From W2P13-069 sp963590525 (GTDB lineage Bacteria > Actinomycetota > Coriobacteriia > Coriobacteriales > QAMH01): a stretch of DNA of 17,273 bases. Under the pieces are notes generated by a model. It saw only the letters and a list, made by a program, of their open reading frames with translations. It made no database searches and was not told the origin of the DNA. The first letter of the stretch is position 1. Every line of letters starts with the position of its first letter. Made by a program: the position numbers and the translations under genes. Below are positions 12,901-17,273 of this stretch, one piece after another. Location of the stretch: contig CAVAPV010000050.1 of NCBI GenBank assembly GCA_963590525.1, positions 1 to 17,273 on the forward strand, read 5' to 3'.

Positions 12901-12929
12901 CCCCGCACACATGCCCTGCGGGGTAAAAT
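12901..12929 (+). promoter_or_regulatory. Hairpin and -10-like hexamer upstream of paralogue 3
   Basis: CCCCGCA (12901-12907) pairs perfectly with TGCGGGG (12917-12923) across a 9-nt loop, and TAAAAT (12924-12929) follows immediately, 36 nt before the start codon. The hexamer resembles a -10 box, but no -35 is visible, since the palindrome occupies that place. It could be an operator overlapping a promoter. It is not a good terminator, as no T tract follows. Confidence 0.3.
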
Positions 12930-12955
12930 TGACGGATAGGGATTTTGCAGAGAAC

Positions 12956-12962
12956 AGGGGAG
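12956..12962 (+). promoter_or_regulatory. Ribosome binding site that sets the start of paralogue 3
   Basis: AGGGGAG (12956-12962) lies just before ATG 12966. An in-frame TTG at 12945 would start upstream of this site and prefix the signal peptide with seven polar residues, so the ATG is preferred. Confidence 0.7.
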
Positions 12963-12965
12963 CAT

Positions 12966-15900
12966 ATGCGCACGTCAAACTCGACCATCAGGGGCGCAAA
13001 GGTCTTGCGTTTGGGGGCGGCTGCAGCGCTGGCCGCAGTGGGCGCAACTGCTGCGCTCATGGCGTTGCCGGCTGGTGCCTATGCCTACAGCAGCTCAGAT
13101 AGCGGCAACTCCATCGGCACGGTGGGCTGCCCCGATGGCAACTACCCTAGGACCTACTATGTCACCAGCGCGCAAGACGCCAAGCATTGCATCGCCGACA
13201 TGGTCTCTACCAGCGGCAACAAGATGCAGGAGACAAAGGTCACCGTCACGCTTTCCAAGGACTGGAACACCAAGGACGCGGGCCGCTTCGAGGTCCCCGA
13301 GGGCTGCCAGTTCACCTTCAACCTCAACGGCCACATGATCAACCGCGGCCTGGCCGGCACCAAGGACAGCGACATGTGGTGGGGCACAGGCAGCGGCGAG
13401 GCCTTTATCGTCAAGAAGAACGCCACCCTCACCGTCAACGGTGGCAGCACGAGCATCGCGCACTCAGGCACGCTCTCTGATAACAGCCACTTCTGGAAGT
13501 ACGACGCAAACGGCTCGTCGCCTATCTACGGCGGCCTTATTACCGGTGCCGCCAACGATGACATCGCCTCTGGTGGCGCCATAACCATGACCGGCAAGAA
13601 CTCCAAGGTCTACCTCAACGATGTCACCCTGGCTGGCAACGTGCACGACGAGTTCCTCATCGAACACGCAGACGGCGGTGGCGTCTATGTGGCAGCAGAA
13701 AACTCCACGCTCGAGCTCAACAACACAAACGTCATCTACAACCACGCAGAAGGCTACGGCGGCGGCATCTGCGTGTGGGGCAACTCATGCTCGCTGTCCA
13801 TCAAAAACGCCAGCAGAATCGACTCCAACTTTGCGACTATGAACGGCGGCGGCATCAGCCACCACGGCAAGAACGGCAAAGTCTACATCGGCGATAAGTC
13901 CACCGTGTCCTCTAACGAGGCAGATAAGTACGGCGGCGGCATCTACGACGTCTACAATGGCACGCAGTTCGTCCTCAGCAACAGCTCCATCTCCAATAAC
14001 AAGGTCACAAACGAGTACAGCTCCGGCGGCGGCGTCTTTCTCGAAGATGTAGCCACGCTTTCTCTGGAGAAGGGTTCTACCATCAGCGGCAATACCGCAT
14101 TTTTGGGTGGTGGCGTCTATCTGGATGACAACGACACTGCAGTGACGCTTGCAAATCGCAGCTATATAGAGAGCAACACAGCCCAGTACGAGGGCGGTGG
14201 CGTCTATATGAGCGACGACCAAGACACGCTCGTCCTAGACGGCCAGTCTTCAATCCGCAACAACAGTGCAGGGTCCATGGGCGGCGGCGTCTTTGCCCAG
14301 GGTCCTTTCTCCTTCAACTCCCACAACCAAAGCATCACCCTCAAGGGCGGCAGCACTGTCTCTGGCAACAGCGCTGCGGTTTACGGCGGTGGCATTGCGA
14401 GTGATTCCACATCTTCCCGTTTCACGCTTACTGTGAGCTCGCCGGATGCAACCGGTTCCATTGCCAACAACACCTCCGAAAAAGCAGGTGGCTTGGTTGG
14501 CACCACTATCGTCGTGCTCGATAACGTCTCCATCACCGGCAATACGGCTTCGGTCGCTGCGGGCGGCGTTTCCCAGGGTGAGGGCCTCCTCGTAGGCTAC
14601 ATCGTCCTCAAGGGAACAGTCACGATCACGGGCAATACGGCTGCGGGCGCTGCGAGCAACCTTTTGCTCAGAGAATCGCTGGGCGCGGATAGCTCCGTGC
14701 CGCTTACGACCAACAGCCGCATTGGTATCAGCGTCTCGTCCAAGGTGGGCGATGGCAGGATCGTTACAGAAAAGGGCCTCTGCAGCTATCTTGGCGATGA
14801 TTTCGAGGAAGCGCTCGTTTCCGATGACATGACCAAGTCCGTCGAGAAGCGCGATGACGGGCGCCTGTGGCTTGTAGACAAACCCTCAAAGCACACGGTG
14901 ACCATCTACGGTGCCGATGCCACGCCTTCCTACCAGCGCGCTGCATACGAGTCGACGGTGACGCTTGACTCCGCCAAGTTCCGCAAAATAGGCTGCGTGC
15001 TCGACTACTGGACGCTAGAGGGTAGCGATGATGGCGATAAAATCGTCCCGGATTCCAACGGCAAGGCGTCCTTCAAGATGCTGGACAAGAATGTGACCGT
15101 GCGCGCTCATTATGCGTCTGTCCTCACCACGCTGCAGCTCACGTTGCGTCAGGATTCCACGTGGAGCGCTATCGGTGATAATCCCAAGCGCGAGGCCTAT
15201 GTCGAGTCTGTGCGCCTGAGCGGCATAAACAACCTCGGTTACGGCTTTAGTGCCGATAACCAGATTCGCGAGGCCATCAAGGTAACCGATATAAGCTCTC
15301 AAAAAGAGCAAGACGGTACCAAGAAGGTCACTTACACGGTTGAGATGAGCAAAGAAGCGCTCAGCAGCTTTGGCATGGTCTACGTCTCCGGCAAGCTCGA
15401 TGCGGCTTCTGCTCAGGTGCGTGCGAGCTTTGCGAGTGAGACAGATAGTGCTCTCGAGGTCGCGGCCGATGACGACGGCAACCTTACTGTTAAGGCGACG
15501 GTCACCTTTGCCAACCCCGCCACGGCGGTGGTTATCGAATCTGTGGATCAAAACAAGATCGTCCAAGGGGCCTTTAGCACCGAGGTAAAGCAGCTCACCG
15601 AGCTCGATGACACAACTAGCGGCAGCTCCACCGTCACCATTACCGCTTCCGACCAGCCGGGTTGGACGTTTGACCACTGGAGCGGCCTGCCCAGCAACGT
15701 CAAGGTCGATGCTACGAGCCCCACGCTCGTCCTTGCGCGCTCCGATGTCGCAGATGCCACGCTGACGGCTGTCTACAAGCCCCTTGCCAGTGCCGTTTCC
15801 ATCAAGATGGCAAACCTCGTTTGCGGCGAGGCGTTTCCCAGCACGGTAGAAAGCGTCAGGGTTGCCGGCGCCAAAGAGCTCGATATCAGCAAGTACGTGG

Positions 15901-17207
15901 TCGACACCGCCAAGGTGACGTGGACCAAAGCCGATGGCAGCCCGGCTGGTGACACCGTAGAGGGCGACACCACCTACATCGCTACTATTACCACAGCCGG
16001 CAGCAGCGAGCTTGCTGCAAAGTTTGGCTTTGACAGCAGCGTTTATACCACCGTCAACGGCACCGAGGCCGCATCGGCCACCTACGAGCCCGATAGCGCA
16101 AAGCAGACGGTCATCTACGTTGTGCGCAGCGCAAGCGATACCCGCTATGGCGGCCTGCTGTACGAGCGCTGCACTTCTAACATCTACTACGGTGGCGATG
16201 TAAGCGCTCAGGATTCGGATGACCTGCCGGTTACGGCTTACTACAAGCTCAAAAACGGCGAGATAAAGTCCGCACCTGTCACCTGGGATACCAGCGCCGT
16301 AGACCCCAATCAAAGCAGCGGCACTATCACGGTGCCTGGCATATTCAACGACGTATATGGTGACGAGCATGACATCCAGGCGAGCTTCAAGATCATTGCC
16401 CTGGGCGCTCCCGAGCCAAGCTACGAGGATGCAGGCGATGCGGCCGGCACTCAAACGGTAACCCTGGGCAAGGGCAGCGGTTGGTCTGGCGATATGGAGC
16501 GTGCCGTCTACTACAAGGTTTGCAAGTACAACGATTACAACGCTGCAGACGTCGATTACGCCAGCTTCACTCCATATACCGAGGACTCCAAGATCGAGCT
16601 TCATGCCGATGAAGTCGTTTTGGCTTACGCAAAGCTCAAGGTCGGTGATGATTTCACACGTCAAACCGAGCTTGGAGTCTATGGGCGCTCTTTGGAGCTT
16701 GCTGATATCTCGATAAGCGATGCTGCCTGCATCGATGGAGAGGCCATGCCCGCCGTCAAGGTAACCCTTGGCGGTCAGGAGCTTGCTAAAGGCAAGGATT
16801 ACACCGTCAAGTACAACCACAACTCCAAGGTTGGCATGGCGTATGTAACTGTCCAGTCTGCCGGAGTGCTTTATTACGGCAGCAAGGTTGCCAGCTTTAA
16901 ATCTGTCCCAAGCAAGGTTAGCGGTATCACGGCCAAGAAGGCTGGCAAGGGCAAGGCCAAGGCGAGCTGGAACAAGCACAAGGCTCAGACCTCTGGTTTC
17001 CAGGTGCGCTATGCGGCAAGCAAAGCAAAACTTGCTGCGGGCAAGGGTAAGACGGTCAAGGTTAAGGGCGCAGCTAAGAAGACCGTGACGATCAAGAACC
17101 TCAAGAGCGGTAAGAAACATTTCTTCAAAGTCCGCGCCTATAAGGTCGTCGATGGCAAAACCTATTACTCTGCTTGGAGCAAGGTCGTTTCCGTCAAGGT
17201 GAAGTAG
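12966..17207 (+). CDS. Giant secreted beta-helix surface protein, paralogue 3
   Basis: Complete, 1413 residues, stop TAG 17205-17207. The signal peptide (residues 1-40) has basic residues, a long Ala/Leu core and a likely cut after AYA. The N-cap carries FTFNLNGHMINRGLAGTK and WWGTGSGE, nearly the same as paralogue 2. The beta-helix runs from about 118 to 562 with 12 GG(G/A)(V/I)-type turns. Then come a divergent InlB-like repeat (about 643-716, ending VTVRAHY), a second one (about 855-936, GWTFDHW), a Big_4-like Ig domain (about 1086-1145, YYKLKNG...VTWDTS), a chitobiase-C-like module (about 1148-1242), another Ig-like domain (about 1245-1313, GKDYTVKYNHNSKVG) and a basic FN3-like C-terminal domain (about 1314-1413, ending VVSVKVK). 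It has no LPXTG motif or membrane anchor. It is most like paralogue 1 in the stalk. An adhesin or surface-binding role is inferred from domains only. No clear terminator follows within 66 nt. Confidence 0.88.
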   Translation: MRTSNSTIRGAKVLRLGAAAALAAVGATAALMALPAGAYAYSSSDSGNSIGTVGCPDGNYPRTYYVTSAQDAKHCIADMVSTSGNKMQETKVTVTLSKDWNTKDAGRFEVPEGCQFTFNLNGHMINRGLAGTKDSDMWWGTGSGEAFIVKKNATLTVNGGSTSIAHSGTLSDNSHFWKYDANGSSPIYGGLITGAANDDIASGGAITMTGKNSKVYLNDVTLAGNVHDEFLIEHADGGGVYVAAENSTLELNNTNVIYNHAEGYGGGICVWGNSCSLSIKNASRIDSNFATMNGGGISHHGKNGKVYIGDKSTVSSNEADKYGGGIYDVYNGTQFVLSNSSISNNKVTNEYSSGGGVFLEDVATLSLEKGSTISGNTAFLGGGVYLDDNDTAVTLANRSYIESNTAQYEGGGVYMSDDQDTLVLDGQSSIRNNSAGSMGGGVFAQGPFSFNSHNQSITLKGGSTVSGNSAAVYGGGIASDSTSSRFTLTVSSPDATGSIANNTSEKAGGLVGTTIVVLDNVSITGNTASVAAGGVSQGEGLLVGYIVLKGTVTITGNTAAGAASNLLLRESLGADSSVPLTTNSRIGISVSSKVGDGRIVTEKGLCSYLGDDFEEALVSDDMTKSVEKRDDGRLWLVDKPSKHTVTIYGADATPSYQRAAYESTVTLDSAKFRKIGCVLDYWTLEGSDDGDKIVPDSNGKASFKMLDKNVTVRAHYASVLTTLQLTLRQDSTWSAIGDNPKREAYVESVRLSGINNLGYGFSADNQIREAIKVTDISSQKEQDGTKKVTYTVEMSKEALSSFGMVYVSGKLDAASAQVRASFASETDSALEVAADDDGNLTVKATVTFANPATAVVIESVDQNKIVQGAFSTEVKQLTELDDTTSGSSTVTITASDQPGWTFDHWSGLPSNVKVDATSPTLVLARSDVADATLTAVYKPLASAVSIKMANLVCGEAFPSTVESVRVAGAKELDISKYVVDTAKVTWTKADGSPAGDTVEGDTTYIATITTAGSSELAAKFGFDSSVYTTVNGTEAASATYEPDSAKQTVIYVVRSASDTRYGGLLYERCTSNIYYGGDVSAQDSDDLPVTAYYKLKNGEIKSAPVTWDTSAVDPNQSSGTITVPGIFNDVYGDEHDIQASFKIIALGAPEPSYEDAGDAAGTQTVTLGKGSGWSGDMERAVYYKVCKYNDYNAADVDYASFTPYTEDSKIELHADEVVLAYAKLKVGDDFTRQTELGVYGRSLELADISISDAACIDGEAMPAVKVTLGGQELAKGKDYTVKYNHNSKVGMAYVTVQSAGVLYYGSKVASFKSVPSKVSGITAKKAGKGKAKASWNKHKAQTSGFQVRYAASKAKLAAGKGKTVKVKGAAKKTVTIKNLKSGKKHFFKVRAYKVVDGKTYYSAWSKVVSVKVK
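13567..14600 (+). repeat. Tandem beta-helix coding repeats in paralogue 3
   Basis: Twelve imperfect units carry GGGVY, GGGIC, GGGIS, GGGIY, GGGVF and related turns. Units are mostly 28-32 residues and become less regular after 14290, where turns change to GGGIA, AGGLV and AGGVS. The unit GGICVWG aligns with GGIYVRE of paralogue 2 in the same neighbourhood (both follow VIYNHAEGYG), showing that the helices diverged as whole blocks. Confidence 0.8.
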
Positions 17208-17240
17208 GGAAAGAAATCTCAAAAAACCTCCGATTCCCCG

Positions 17241-17269
17241 TTGACAGGTCCCCGTATGGCGCGTAATAT
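17241..17269 (+). promoter_or_regulatory. Strong sigma-70-type promoter reading out of the window
   Basis: A perfect -35 TTGACA (17241-17246) is followed after exactly 17 nt by TAATAT (17264-17269), four of six matches to the -10 consensus. An alternative -10, TATACT (17267-17272), matches better but has 20-nt spacing. It is 34 nt after the paralogue 3 stop and would drive an unseen gene beyond 17273. Confidence 0.6.
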
Positions 17270-17273
17270 ACTT

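Overview
This window looks like part of an accessory surface-protein locus from a GC-rich, Gram-positive-type bacterium. The closest fit I can suggest is a gut actinobacterium of the class Coriobacteriia (Collinsella, Olsenella or Eggerthella relatives). That placement rests on style only: large secreted beta-helix proteins ending in lysine-rich FN3-like domains, GC-rich codon use, and intergenic repeats of the 'TCATTCTGAGCG...GTAGTCGAAGAATCT' type. There is no rRNA or other marker gene, so it is an inference. All supported genes are on the + strand. No tRNA, rRNA or CRISPR array was seen.

Layout. (1) 1-2650: 3' part of a giant secreted parallel beta-helix protein (paralogue 1). (2) 2665-3987: a DHA2/EmrB-like MFS exporter starting 14 nt after that stop. 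(3) 3988-4230: short intergenic region with a run of eight C. (4) 4231-9246: a complete second beta-helix protein (paralogue 2), interrupted by a 680-base N gap (6807-7486). (5) 9266-9342: a strong intrinsic terminator. (6) 9387-10652: an Fsr-type (fosmidomycin-resistance family) MFS transporter. (7) 10653-11224: gene-free, filled by two families of dispersed repeats. (8) 11225-12082: a classical short-chain dehydrogenase/reductase. (9) 12083-12965: gene-free, containing a striking element with three phased 31-bp repeats facing three inverted ones, then further copies of the dispersed repeats. (10) 12966-17207: a complete third beta-helix protein (paralogue 3). (11) 17241-17269: a near-consensus promoter firing out of the window.

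The three large proteins share one plan: signal peptide (seen in 2 and 3), a conserved N-cap around the motif GHMINR...WWGTG, a long right-handed parallel beta-helix of GGG(I/V)Y repeats, divergent InlB-like repeats, Ig-like modules and a basic C-terminal FN3-like domain. None has an LPXTG sorting signal or C-terminal membrane anchor. The stalk differs: paralogue 2 carries three InlB B-repeats, paralogues 1 and 3 a Big_4-like domain, and paralogue 3 also a chitobiase-C-like module. They are probably adhesins or host/mucus-interacting surface proteins that diversified by domain swapping. The MFS genes and the SDR have no obvious functional link with them.

The observation most deserving follow-up is 12116-12372: 20-bp motifs at an exact 31-bp period, three direct and three inverted, around a 93-bp core with a central hairpin and no transposase. 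This resembles paired multi-site transposon ends (IS21- or Tn7-like) reduced to a non-autonomous element.
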